Part shown: one piece after another, positions 12,473 to 25,861 of the stretch
Layout of the letters: each line of letters opens with the position of its first letter
How positions within the stretch are numbered: the first letter of the stretch is position 1
Source of the DNA: Conus ventricosus
Lineage: Eukaryota > Mollusca > Gastropoda > Neogastropoda > Conidae
Direction of reading: 5' to 3'
Length of the DNA: 64,000 nt
Assembly (NCBI GenBank): GCA_018398815.1
Contig: CM031610.1
Location: 32,648,941-32,712,940 of the forward strand
Position numbers and translations under genes: made by a program
The notes under the pieces: model-generated
What the model was told of the DNA's origin: nothing
Seen by the model: the letters and a program-made list of their open reading frames with translations, nothing else
The model's database searches: none

Positions 12473-12945
12473 TCCCTTTGTTTCCTAAGTTCAAGGGGCA
12501 GGTGGCTGAGCCAGATTTGAACAAAGCAGTGTACCTAAAGCAACTGTTGACATAAAATTGTTTTTGTTTTTATATGATCAATTTACTTATTTATGGTCCC
12601 CAAACATTTATTGTGGCCATTTATTTTTCACCATTTGTATCATAAACCCCCCCCGGTTTTGAGACAAGAAAACAGAAAAAGTGAAGAACCCTGAAATGTC
12701 TGTATAGAGAACCTTCTTTTGTACTCCCTGTCATTAAAGACTTGCTTTCTGGAATATTTGTCTTTCTAAACCCCTTTTTAGATTTAACCTGATCCACCAC
12801 CCACCCACCCCCCTCTTGCCCCTTCTCCCCTCCCCACCTCCTATCAAAGGTTCCATTTTAAAACTCTTACCCCAACCCCCACCCCTTTTTAATGAAAGAA
12901 AAAAGAATTTTTTTTCCCATGGTTCTAAAAGGAGAGGTGCGCTGT

Positions 12946-13341
12946 ACAGACGGCCTGATTTTGAAGATACCAGTATTCTTCAATTTCTCTCAAGGCAGAT
13001 TACAGACGGCCTGATTTTGAAGATACCATGTATCTTCAATTTCTCTTCAAGGCAGAGTACAGACGGCCTGATTTTTGAAGATACCATGTATTTTTCAATT
13101 TCCTCAAGGGAGAGTACAGTCTGAAAATTTTAAAATACCAAGTATTCTTCAATTTCTCTTCAAGGCAGAGTACAGACGGCCTGATTTTGAAGATACCATG
13201 TATTCTTCAATTTCTCTTCAAGGGAGAGAACAGACGGCCTGATTTTGAAGATACCATGATTTCAATTTCTCTTCAAGCAGAGTACAGACGCCTGATTTTG
13301 AAGATACCATGTATTCTTCAATTTCTCTCAAGGCAGAGTCA
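12946..13341 (+). repeat. 57-58 bp minisatellite, about 7 copies
   Basis: Units start near 'acagacggcctgattttgaa' (12947, 13002, 13059, a decayed copy near 13117, 13172, 13230, 13285) and continue gataccatgtattcttcaat, then ttctcttcaaggcagagt. Copies differ mostly by missing bases, as in the adjoining Gypsy element. Confidence 0.92.
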
Positions 13342-14397
13342 GGGATCAGTTTTCACTTTTCAGTCCACATGTGGATGTTTTGAGGGGGAAAAAAAAAATC
13401 TCAAAACAGTTCGAAGAAATTTGTAACGATTGGACAGGGTTTTGTAAACATTGTAGCTCCCTTTTTTTGGTCACAATAAAGCAGAAAAATGTAGGTGCTT
13501 GTACTGAGTGATATAAAGTTGTTCAAGAGGGGGAAAAAGGGGCATTATGGTGACAAACTTTCAGTTCCAATTGTGAACTGTCTAAACTCCAGGTTAAAGT
13601 TTTTGTATTTTTATGTGCACTAAAAAAGGGAAACTGTATTTATGTTAATCGTCAACAAACGAATAGTATTCTGCTTCCTATTTTTTTTAAGTTGGTTTTT
13701 ATTGTTTGTGTAGTCAGAACTTCAAGCCTGTGAGTTGATTTATCTCAGCATGGAAAAATAACACTGTCGGATCAGTTTGATGAAAAAAAAGATCATCAAA
13801 AAAGGGAACAACTTTCAGTTTCTTTCATTTCTTTTTCTTCTTTTTTTTTTTTTTTTTCATATTTTATAACCCTTTCTTAACACTTTTGAGCCCAAAATGT
13901 GGCACAACTTGTGTTGTTTTTTACTGCAATGATTTTCTTGAATTATTTAGTTATTTTAGATGATAAAACTTGTTTGAGTAATTGTGTGAAATTTTTTTTC
14001 TTGTACAGTTATATATTCGTTGTCTTTAATTTCTTCATGAACAAAGTTTTTGGGAAGTGGTTATGAGTGTCTTTGTTCAAATATAAATCATGGATTATTT
14101 TTATTCTTGTGATGATCTAGATCTGTTATTGTGTCAAAAGCAAGAAAAGGAAATGTGTGTTTATTTTTTTAAACGTGAAAGAAATAATATGTGGATTTGG
14201 GGGATAGGATTTGCTTAGGGGTAAAGCTGTGTGAGGCAAATATGTTCATAATAAAAATAAAATGCTTGATGTCGGTTTCTTACTTACTTTTTAAAAAAGA
14301 GGAAGAATCAGGCTAGTGTGTTGGCCTCAAATTGATTACAAAGTTGCAACATAGGTATTTATTTTGTGTGTCAGTAAGTCTTTTCATCTGCGTAAAG

Positions 14398-14472
14398 TGT
14401 GTGTGTGTGTGTGTGTGTGGGGCGGGGTGTGTGTGGTGTGTGTGTGTGTGTGTGTGTGCGCGCGGTGTGTGC

Positions 14473-14540
<68 letters not shown>
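14398..14540. repeat. GT microsatellite
   Basis: Interrupted (GT)n with GGTGT and GCGCGC breaks. Cys/Val ORFs here are shadows. Confidence 0.95.
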
Positions 14541-15120
14541 AATTAGTCTGTGTATAAGTGAATGTGTTCGTGTATGTATTACATAGTCTGTGTGTAAGAG
14601 TGTGTATGCTTGTATGGATGCAGTATGTATCTGCCAAGCACATTTTCTTTTTTCTTTTTTTTTATAGCTATCAGACACATTCAGAGTTTTGTATTGCCTT
14701 AACATACATGGACACAGACAAAATGAACTTTAATTCACTTAAATCAAGATCTTTTCCCATTTTCATCACCAACCTTCTTGAAGTGACCTGGAGCTAAATG
14801 TTTTATTGCCCAGGCAATTTCTTGTTTGACCTGTATTGATGAGGAAGACATTTGCTGCAGCAATTTTAGTACTCATTCCTTTCCTTGAACTGATGAAGGT
14901 ACTTACCACTTGATCATTGTCATGAAATGTTCATTTTTTTATTTTACATTTGCTGTTTATACTGTAGCTTAAATCAGAAAGAAAGATACAGAACGGAGAG
15001 ATTGTTAACAAGCTCTCATTTGGTTCTAGTTTGCCCTCTTGCTGTTGTAGTTTGTTGTGTTCAACTTTTACTGTCATCATAATTGGACTGATAGTAATAA
15101 TTATTAGTAGTAGAATTGAT

Positions 15121-15232
15121 ATTACTACTGTTATTTTCTTTTCATCCTTTCAGCCAAGACCCCAGCGGCCACATCTATTACTACTGTTATTTTGTTTTCT
15201 TCCTTTCAGCCAAGACCCCAGCGGCCACATCT
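15121..15232 (+). repeat. 56-bp tandem duplication copying the WW-exon splice acceptor
   Basis: The stretch beginning 'attactactgtta' at 15121 recurs at 15177 with period 56. Each copy has a pyrimidine tract, a cag (15151-15153 and 15207-15209) and the first 20-odd bases of the WW exon. Use of the upstream acceptor would add 56 bases and shift the frame, so the downstream one is taken as functional. Confidence 0.9.
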
Positions 15233-15346
15233 ACTACTTCAACTTTCAGACAGGAGAAAGCATATGGGATCACCCATGCGACGAGTTCTACCGAAAGATG
15301 GTGGCAGAGGAACGCAGGAAGGGCACAGGGAAGGGCAATGCTGCAG
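15210..15346 (+). CDS. CEP164: CEP164 exon: WW domain
   Basis: Enters with one base, then reads [12 protein letters not shown]...[15 protein letters not shown]...[13 protein letters not shown]. It holds the central YYF strand and the second conserved Trp of the WW fold plus the WDHPCDE signature typical of CEP164. Acceptor cag at 15207-15209, donor gt at 15347, leaving phase 1. The first WW Trp must be in an earlier exon that I could not find in 1-15209. A 56-bp tandem duplication just upstream repeats the acceptor and the exon start. Confidence 0.93.
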
Positions 15347-15844
15347 GTGAGCATACGCCTATCTGTGTGGGTGTGTATACAATACATGCTCTCCTGCATG
15401 TATGAGTTGAATGTGTGTGTTTTAATGGTTCACATGTGCGCAGGAGAGAATGGGGAAGAGACAATGTGTAAACATTCTGCCAACATTCTGCCATGAAATG
15501 TATGTAGATAGCAGGTTTTGATTTACAGATATGACTAATTATTGTAGTTTGTGCCATTCAAGAAAGAAGATTGGAATGGTTAATTTTTGGAGTGAGTGTT
15601 TTGCACTATGATTTTCATAACCTGCAGTTGTTTTAAGTTTTGGAGTGAGTGTTTCTGTGTTTCGCAAAATGATTTTTATAGCCTGCAGTTATTCTTTCCT
15701 ATTAGAATCTTTTTTGGTCCCAGGTTCACTTCAAATGCAGCCTACTGTGGCTCAGTTCTATGGATTTTTTTTCATACAAAATTAAAATTGATTTTTGTCT
15801 CTTTAAGCTTTGGCAACTTGCCATATTTGAAAAAAGGTGGCTGG

Positions 15845-15917
<73 letters not shown>

Positions 15918-18611
15918 GAGAGAGGTTGGAAATTGATCCGAATTGGTTGATGCGGATAGTTCTTACTTTTCAAAGGAACATAACCCACAAAGGAGGCAGA
16001 AGGGGAAGACAGGCCCCATGGTGGCCTACTCAGTCCTGGTTTCCGGACCTCAAGTCCCTCTCCCATGTACCCCCCCTCCAGTTGAACACCCGGTGGGACA
16101 TGCTCAGGCAACCCCGCTCGGGTCGCCCTCACTCCAACCCCCAGATGCTCCACCTCCACGCCTGGCTTCTATGCCAGCCAGACTGCGAGCACCTGCCTCT
16201 TCCTCCCGGACGGACAGGTCCCAGTCGTAAACATTCTCTCGGGGGCGGGGGCCTCGCAAGAGCTCCGGGACCTAGCGACGGCCTCTCACAGGGCAAGCAC
16301 GGGGTCCCTCTACGACTACCGATGGGAGAAATGGGTCTCCTGGTGCTCAGAAAACTCTGTTCCCCGTGATCACCCTTCCAATATCCAGATAGGAAATTTC
16401 CTATCTCACCTATCCTCCTCCCTCAAGCTCTCGGCTAGCTCCATATGGGGCTACAGGTCGGCCATCTGCACGACCATCCGCCAACTCGGCGGACCCTCCT
16501 TTGAGAATGACTTCCTTCTCAGAGAGATCTCTAGGGGGTGGCTCTACGTGAGTCCCAGTCCCCTAGGCGCTTTCCCCTTTGGGACCTCTTTATCATTCTC
16601 GACACTCTCAGAAAGCCCCCTTTTGAGCCTATCGCCACCCTTCCCTTTGACCTTCTTTCCATGAAAATCACCTTTCTCCTTGCCCTGGCTTCGGCCAGAA
16701 GGCAAAGCGAGAACTATGCCCTCAGCGGGGACCCCAGAGACATTGCATTCCACAGGGACGGCTCTGTCTCTCTTAAGTTCCTTCCCGAATTCCTAGCTAA
16801 GAATCAGGAACCCGGCAGTCCCTCCCCCTACATCGTCATCCGCTAACTGGCGGATATCCTAGGCGGGGAGAGTGGGGGAGACATGGATCTGTGCCCTTCC
16901 AGGTGTCTGAGACACTACTGGGAACATTCGCGCCCCAGGCGCGCTTCCCAGAGACGTCTCCTTATTTCTATCAACGCCAACAATAAGAAATACATCTCGG
17001 CTGGCACTATGTCTAGGTGGTTTTCCAAGACGGTGAGATCTGCCTACGCCCAGGCGTCCAAGGATCTCCCCGTCATATCCACTTGGGCCCATGAGGTCAG
17101 AGCCCTGGCCGCAGCGTTCCAGCACTCTGTCCCCTTGCGACATCTCCTAGAGGCAGCCTACTGGCGTTCAGAAAACCCCTTTATAAGCTTTTATTTAAGG
17201 GACATCTGCATGACCAGGGCTGATGGTTCTAAAGGGATCTCCTTTGTGGCGGCTAATGCAGCCATATCGGTTATCCCCAAGAACCACTAGGGCACTCGCC
17301 CTCCTCCGATTCCGATAAATTCTGCTGTTGTCTGACATGGTATAGTATATGACGCCAAAATGGGGAGTTTGTATTATACTCCCTATTTGGCTAGTATACT
17401 TACCATGTCAGACTCTAATGCCCGCCCTACCTTCCCCACTAGCGCCAAGGTTCTCGGGGTTACCTTGCGCGCAGGACTCGATGAATGAGGTACAGGAAGC
17501 GGACACCGGCTTCTTCCTACGGCGGAAGTAGGGTGGGCGTCACGTGACTGTCGTATTACTGCATTAGCCACAAAAAATTTCGGCCTGGCAGAGCTGACTA
17601 ACTGCCGTCTGACATGGTAAGTATACTAGCCAAACAGGGAGTATAATACAAACTCCCCATTTTTCTGGTGGCAGGCATGTGTGTCCACATCAAGTAGGAT
17701 TAAGACATTAATCTGGTCAGGTACGAATTAGAGAAAAACTTACTTTCATAGAAAAATTTGCCCTTTGTTTCCCCCTTCTGTGTCTTTGTTTTTACTATTA
17801 GTTAAAATTGTCAGGTTCCATCTGACTTTTTTGTATTTTGTTTGAATCATCAATCAATCAATCAAATAGCTAATCAATCAGTCAATCAGTTATTGATTGT
17901 TTTTCTTAAAAAATCAGATGAAGTAGTGAAAATGCTGACCAGCTATCTTGTCTGAATTGTACATTATTGTCATGTCTTTGTGGACAGGACCAGGTTCCTC
18001 CAAGAAGAAAGGCAAACTGGGCAAAGATGATCTGCTGAAAAAGAAGAAGGACAAGAAGGACCCTGGTGGCAAGGTATTGTTTCTGAAGGCTGAAATGCTT
18101 GGTTGGGTTAGTCATCAGGTTAGGTATGTTTTATGGGTGAGTTCAGAGGTGAAGAAAGTCAAGCGTGTCAGATAACTAGTCATGCCACCTCCACAAAAAT
18201 GTTTGTCGTGGCCAACAAAAAAAAAAAGCTAATGGTGGTGAAGTTATGAATTAGACTAATGAGACTGTAAAGATTTCATATTGATGTCATTTGCTTTGAA
18301 GGAGAAAGGAAAACATATTTCTACTCAGAGCCTAGTTGTCAGTGTAACCCCTTCACTTTCTTGATTTTTCTTCTTTTTTTTTTTTAACCTCATAACTAAA
18401 CAAAGCCCATACTGTGAAGCTGGCTGGAAGACCTGAAAAGGGATACAAGTCTTAAATGCTCAGTGTACACACTCATTTTAAGTTGGCTCCCATAATGTAG
18501 ATCTGAGCAATCCGACTTGCACACACATTTTACATTCAAGGGATTGTAATTCATCTTGTGTAGGTCACTTGATCTGAGAAAAGATATGATTTACTAATTG
18601 AAAAGTCTTGG

Positions 18612-18648
<37 letters not shown>

Positions 18649-19949
18649 AGGTCAAGGAGTGAGTGAGTAATTGAGTGAGTGTATGAGAGAGAGAGAGAGG
18701 AGAAAGCTATTCAGTCGTTTTCATTAAAACTATGCCAGTATATTTTTTTCTGATTGATTATTACGTGCAGGTACCATTGTTTTTACTTATTGACAAATTA
18801 CAGATTAAACTAAAAAGGTGTGTTAAAGAATATTCCACGTAACAGGCAGGCTATCAAAGACACGTATCAATGATTAGAAGTAAGCTACAATATCATTATG
18901 TTCATGTGAACAAGAAAAAGAAGAAAGGAGGCAAGAACTCAGGGACTGGTGAAGCAGAAATGGCCGGTGAGTTCAATTTCAACGAGATGATGTCCTTCCC
19001 GGAAGGAATGGAGTTGCCAGAAGGAATGCAGATGCCAGAGGGAATGCAGATTCATCTGCCAGAAGGAATGCAGATGCCTGAGGGAATGCAGATTCATCTG
19101 CCAGAAGGAATGCAGGAACCGCTACCCGAGGGGATGCAGCAGGCTTTCTTCAGCCAGATGACTCCCACAGAAATGAACAACATGGGTGGCTGCGAGATGC
19201 CACCGGGAGAGATGTTCGGCATGAATTTCGCTGAGATGTTTCCCGACGGAATGGACATGAACACGCTGATGTCCTACCAGACCAGCGACAGTCAGTTGCC
19301 AGGGAACATGATGGACCTCAATGCCACGATTCCTCCCGAGATGGGTACCACTGAACTACTCCAGGAAAACAACAGTGCTGCCGAGGCAGTGGAAAAACCA
19401 TCAACGCCCGAGTCGGGGGCAGGTGATGATAATTTGATTCCCATGAATTCACCTGTGATGGTTGAAGCAGAGGAAACGGAGGAGAATGAGAAAGCCGATG
19501 GAAGGACTGCTGGGGTGGACGAGGCTGACGGTGCTGCAGAGGGGGAAGAAGAGGCAGCCGCTGACAAGAGAGAAGGAAAGAGGAAGAAAGAGGCTGACAG
19601 TGAAGAGGTAAAGCACAGTGAGTGCTGTTGCTCGGGGCTTGGAAGTGGAAGTCAGCACAGGTGTTGGAAATGGAAATGAGCACAGGTATTGGAAGTGGAA
19701 AACAAACATGTGTTTGATGCGGGTAGTGGGAACTTATTAACGTTGTTTCTGTGTGTGGGTGTGTTTCGCTTTGTTACAGTTTATTTCTTCTCCCCAGTAT
19801 CAATTTCAGTTCAGCAGATTCATGGCAGCATCCTGTTCGAGGTGAACAACATAGCATTTTTCCAGTATCATTGAGATGGCTGTTGAGATAGATGCGCGTT
19901 TGATCCATTCAGTGAGTCTCTCTTGCGACATAAAGAGAGACTGTTTGAT

Positions 19950-20015
<66 letters not shown>

Positions 20016-23000
20016 GTGTGTGTGTGTGAGCGAGCGCGGGCGTGTATGTGCGTGCTAAAATACATGATCCTGAGCAAACAAAAAAGTTTCGAAAATGTGG
20101 AAAAGATGTATTATATTACAGACTGTGTGGAAGCATTATTATGGAACCTTTTGACTGAGGTCAGCTTTCTCTCTCTCTTTCCCATTCTCTCTTTTTTTTT
20201 CAGATTTTTGTTGTTCACTTATTTCCGTTTTTTTGTGTTTTATTAGATCAGGTTGACAATGTGGAAACTGACCCGCAGCATGTCATCTTTATTATCCTGG
20301 CAGAAAAATAAAGCTACTATTCTATGTGATCAGGAGCAACCTAATGATATTTTTCATTTCTAAAATCACTGTGCTTTCAATGATCTTTGGCCTGGTAAAC
20401 ACTATCCTCTGATTAGTTGCTCCCGTTTTGTTTTTTTAATAATGCGAATCACTTAGATGGTAAGACAAATGTGGTAACAATTATCTGAAAGCAAAACGTG
20501 AGATGGTTTTGTTGTCTGTTGGTTTTTTTCCCTTTGTTTTGTTTTGTTTGGTTGGTTGGTTGGTGTTTTTTTCTTGCTCCTGCCTATTTTTCAGCTGTGT
20601 TTCATCCTTTTTCAAATAAAATCATCATTCTTTTTACTGGTGATATATTTCATTTGTTGTGTGTACTTCTGATGGCCCTCGATGATGGACTGCGTCATTG
20701 AATTAGAGGGATGTGGTATGTTTCGTGAGGGTGACGGCAGGTTCTGGGGTTTCTACACTGTGTGGTATGTGTGTGTCTGTGTGAGTTTGAAGCACTGCTG
20801 GTATGCTGCTTGCAGTTGGGGCCCTTGTTGAAGGCAGAGCAGAGTATGGGCACCCCATCCATGCACCGATCCAGTGCAGGCATGATGGGCTTGAAGTCCT
20901 CAGACTCCTTGGGAGCACTGAGGGGCTCGGCAGGCGCCAGTCAGCAGGTGCACCCTTCCCTCTAGTTCCTTTTCCTTTTTCTTTTCTTGTTTTTTTTTTT
21001 TTCATGTGCTGTCCCATCCTCTGTGACCAACCACTAGAACTGTTCATTCCACTCATTTTAGCTCCTATAGCCACACCCACATTGATCCTGTTGATGTCCA
21101 AGTTTCAGCAGTCTGCAGGAGCCATTGGATCGTACTTAAAGTTTGCTTCCGCACTGTGATATCTAACCTGTGTAGGCCTTAGTTTCTTTTTTTTTCTTTC
21201 TTTTTTGTTGTTGATTTGGTTGCTTTTAAGAAAAGTATGATAATTTTGTTTTAAGTTTCTGTAATAATGCTCCCAACATTAGAATCCTGAAATCTTTGAA
21301 GATTGAGCTGTAAATTTGTTGAGAATATTACTTGCTAAAGGAATAAAGAGATTATGAAAGGTCCGACTGAATTATCACGTAAATGATAAGTACTCTCTCA
21401 ATTTTTTTTTTTTTTTTGTAAGGGGAGGGAAGGGGCTCAGTATGTTTCATCTTCTGTATCCTCATACCAACATGTTCCATTTAAGTAAAACAATCTGGCA
21501 TTCAGTTCCACTGATAAAAAAAAGCATAGAACATAACAAGGAAGTTTAAACATGATTGATTCATGTGAGCAAGGAACAGTTGCATTTCTCAACTGAACTA
21601 AATGGAGGAAAGTGGGGAGTATCTGTTTCAAGCTTCCCAGTCATCAGTTTTTCAGGTGCTGTAAGGTTTGTGATGCATTTATGTTTCCCAAAAGCCCTCT
21701 TGGTTATCAGTAGCATGCTGACTGTATCTGCTCCTTTCTTTCCCAACCTTTCTCACTCGTCATCTGATTTTCTAGTTTTGTTTTCTCGTTTGGTTGGCAT
21801 GCTTGAAGAGATGAAAAGTACAGGCAAAGAACGATAATTCACAATTGAGTCAGCTGAAATGTTCTTGTTTGCCAAATATGGGGCAGCCAAAATAAAGGCT
21901 AGAGGGACTTAGTAATCCATTTTGGTCACACAGAATTTTGGCATATCAGTTTTTGATTTACATATGCTAAACTGTAGGTAAGACATAGTTTGTGCTGAGA
22001 GACAGATGTCAGATTGGTGAGGGCCGGCCATGCTTTGGGTCAGCAGGGAGTGGTTGTGTGACAGGTGATGAGCAGTGTGACCACCACAGGCTCCATGAAG
22101 TCTCGGGCCAGCTTCAACGTCACCAGCAGTATGAGTCTGCCCATCTATGATGATGATGAGGACGATGATGAGGTTTGATCGGCTCTGCATGTCAGCTTAC
22201 GTTAGTTTTAGCATCTATTTCGAAGGATCGGATTGGAAAATACTGAATCCAGTCAGGCTGGACTTCATAAATTCAAATCAGATGAGAGTTGGTTCACATT
22301 TACATTTTTGTGTGAAAGCTTACCTGTCTTGACATTAATATCTAATGTAAGATTGCTGTTAGTATATCTTTATTTGATTTATTTCCAAATTCAAGTCTTG
22401 CTCATGTCTTTGTCTCTGTTTTTGCTCCTTCTTTGTTTTGTTTGTTTGTTAGTTTGTTTCTTTGTTCTGCCTCTCTTTATCCATCCTACATGTATGTAGT
22501 CTTAGTCTTGTTTACATTTTATGTTTCTTTTCTTTCTTTTTTTTAGTCCAAGACCTAGCAAGGAGCTTGGTCTCTAGTGGCAAGCATATTTGTGACCCGT
22601 TTTCACGAAATGAGTCTTAACTCGCAGGCATCGAAAAGCGTAGGGGACCGGAAAAGGTGTGATAGGTCGAATTTGTCAATTTTTACTTTTAATCAAAAAT
22701 GGAATGTTTAATCTTTAAACTACACATACGTGTAATCGGCACTTTATAATTCAATCGGAAAATGCATTTAAAATGCGTTTTAAGCCGATAACCCATAGCG
22801 ATGATCCTTGGTAAACGCTAAAAGCAGACATGATTTTGATCAACATTCGTGTAGAGCACCCTCGAAAGGGCCCCAGCATGTTGTACATCGTTGGAAAGGT
22901 CATGAACTCTACTTTCTTTGTCACACATTCACTGCGTGAAAATCAGCCAATCCGAAACACTGTTTCGAAATCTTTGGCATAAACAAAAAGCGAAGTAGGT

Positions 23001-25793
23001 CGAGCCGATAGACCAATGAGGGATCGCGTTACGAACCTTTCATGGTAACCGCAGGGACATCGCGCTTTGGGGTTGGCTGACCGATCTTTATTTACGCCTT
23101 TCACCGCGAACAGCATGGCTTCGAAAACCACGATTTGCAAAGAAAGACTGTCTTTATTGCTCAGTGCTGGTCAGTCTTCAACTCTACCAGCAGTAGATCA
23201 AGATGAATTGGGCAAACTGGTGACCGAATATTTCGCTGCAAGTGATTATGAAGACGAAGACACGCTTGACAGTGACGATGACTGCGAAACTTCGCCGGTC
23301 GATTCCGTGGAGCTTGACCCAACACAAGATGAAGTTGACAAACCCTCGTCCACGTACAAGAAGTAAGAGAAGGTGCAGCAGAGTGTAATATGGATGTCGA
23401 CAACGGCGTGCCAGCTATGCTACAAAGAGCACAGACATGCTCATGTAAGGCGAATGGACATGGTTGTGTACAGATTAAATTTAATAAAATTTATTTTTCT
23501 AACACGGCTTGCTTTTTGTGTCAGAAAAAAGGCTATATAAAAACTTAGATAACAAGACAACTACAACATATTTTCACACCAATTTTTGTGTGCTATTGTG
23601 GCATCATGTGTTTTACCATGGTACAAAATTTGGTAAAGATTGGTGAAGTAGAAATACCTGTTGCAAAGGTAAAACTTTACTGAAGTGGTGACAATTTTCA
23701 AACTTGATTTTCTCAAAATGGCCGTTTGCTATGTTACACACTTCAAACATCCATAACTTCCTTATTTTTAGGAGTAGAATGATAAATTTCATATGAAAAG
23801 AAAGGTAATAATCTGGACATTTTGAAAATTACAATATCCTAAAATCTGTTAATTTCACCTTAAGACTCATTTTGTGAAAACGGGTCACATTTAGACAGAA
23901 CACCTGTTTTTAAGTCTGTGATGAAGGTATTCACATTATTTCTTTAAGAATAATTGAAATTCCAGACAGAAAAACTAGAATCACTGTGGAAACTATAATA
24001 AATCTGATTCATGATGGTACCAAGAGAAACATTTATCTCCTGGCAGTTTAATTACAGCCTTTAACCCCTTTTTCACTGTTCAGTCTTTGTCACTTGGCCA
24101 TTGTTCAGCCTTTACAACAGAGCTACTGTGCTGCATTTGTCACTTGTAAACTGAACATAATTTTCAACCACTTTATGCAAAGCGAACAGATTGTACAAAT
24201 GTGTGATAACTTTCAAACACACACAAACACACACACACACACACACACACACATGCACACTCACACAAAGCCAGAGTACTGATCCATTTAATAAGTTAAA
24301 CAGAGTGTGCAACGATTTTAAAATGTATAGCGTGGCTGTGTCATTTGTATGCAAAACAAAGATACTCTGAGTGAAAGCTCCATACAGCGTGGATGTGTCA
24401 TCAATAAGCAAAACAAGGAAACCCTGATTTAAAGCTCTAAACAGTGTGGCTGTGTCATTGTTAAGCAAAACAAAGATACTCTGAGCTGAAACTTCATACA
24501 GCATGGCTGTGTCATCATTAAGCAAAACAAGGATACCCTGAGTTAAAGCTCTAAACAGTGTGGCTGTGTCATTGTTAAGCAAAACAAAGATACTCTGAGC
24601 TGAAACTCCATACAGCATGGCTGTGTCATCATTAAGCAAAACAAGGATACCCTGAGTTAAAGCTCTAAACAGTGTGGCTGTGTCATTGTTAAGCAAAACA
24701 AAGATACTCTGAGCTGAAACTCCATACAGCATGGCTGTGTCATCATTAAGCAAAAGAAGGATACCCTGAGTTAAAGCTCTAAACAGTGTGGCTGTGTCAT
24801 TGTTAAGCAAAACAAAGATACTCTGAGCTGAAACTCCATACAGCATGGCTGTGTCATCATTAAACAAAACAAGGATACCCTGAGTTAAAGCTCTAAACAG
24901 TGTGGCTGTGTCATTGTTAAGCAAAACAAGGATACCCTGAGTTAAAGCTCTAAACAGTGTGGCTGTGTCATTGTTAAGCAAAACAAGGATACCCTGAGTT
25001 AAAGCTCTAAACAGTGTGGCTGTGTCATTGTTAAGCAAAACAAGGATACCCTGAGTTAAAGCTCTAAACAGTGTGGCTGTGTCATCATTAAGCAAAACAA
25101 GGATACCCTGAGTTAAAGCTCTAAACAGTGTGGCTGTGTCATCTGTTAAGCAAAACAAAGATACTCTGAGCTGAAACTCCATACAGCATGGCTGTGTCAT
25201 CATTAAGCAAAACAAGGATACCCTGAGTTAAAGCTCTAAACAGTGTGGCTATGTCATCTGCAAGCAAGAGAAAGATACCCTGAGTTAATTCTCCATACAG
25301 AGTGACTGTCTCGTCCATGAGCAAAACAAAGAAACCCTGAATTAAACGTCCATACAGTGTGGCTGTATCATTTCTAAGCAAAACAAAGATACCTGGAGTT
25401 ATAGCTCTGTACAGTGTGGCTGTTTCATCGTTAAATAAAGCAAAGATACCCAGAGGTTAAGCTCCTTGCAAAACAAGGATACCTGGAGTTAAAGCTCCAT
25501 GCAGTGTGGCTGTTATTATTGTTAAGCAGAACAAAGATACCCTGAGTTAAAGCTCTATACAGCATGGCTGTGTCATTTCTATGCATAACAGAGATACCTT
25601 GTGTTCTAAGCACTGTGCAATGTCGCACTATGATCTGTAAAGAAAACCATGCAATCGTGTAATACTGTGTATTTCAGAGAGGAGACCTCCGGGGAGCACA
25701 CACAAAACCTGGCAAACCTTCTGGAAGGGAGGATCCTTTGGTTTATGTGGTAATGTGCACATTTTCTCTCTCTCTCTCTGATTCTCTCTCTCT

Positions 25794-25861
<68 letters not shown>

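Larger units (their letters stand above)
11972..15120. other. Region between the Gypsy insertion and the WW exon
   Basis: No coding exon recognised. Holds a poly-G tract (12430-12472), the minisatellite at 12946-13341, T-rich DNA (13830-13860) and a GT array at 14398-14540. By gene orientation it is probably a CEP164 intron. Confidence 0.55.
15935..17670 (+). mobile_element. DIRS-like tyrosine-recombinase retrotransposon, 5'-truncated
   Basis: In the first CEP164 intron, same strand. From about 15990 the RNase H end of a DIRS-type pol is seen ('PTQSWFPDL', '[11 protein letters not shown]', 'LHAWLL'); then a tyrosine recombinase to 17290, then terminal sequences with inverted repeats to about 17665. 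Family knowledge: DIRS elements integrate by tyrosine recombinase, make no target duplication, and end in inverted or split repeats. RT and Gag are missing, and the recombinase is broken. Confidence 0.88.

Noticed and set aside
12946..13341. CRISPR-like array
   Set aside because: Repeats are directly adjacent without unique spacers and the DNA is eukaryotic; it is a minisatellite.
15596..16369. 257-residue plus ORF
   Set aside because: Joins intron, CA repeat and DIRS RNase H tail by chance; only the end after about 15990 is meaningful.
24112..25215. 367-residue minus-strand protein
   Set aside because: It is the translation of a 57-bp minisatellite and ends in a microsatellite translation; no start context, domain or splice evidence.
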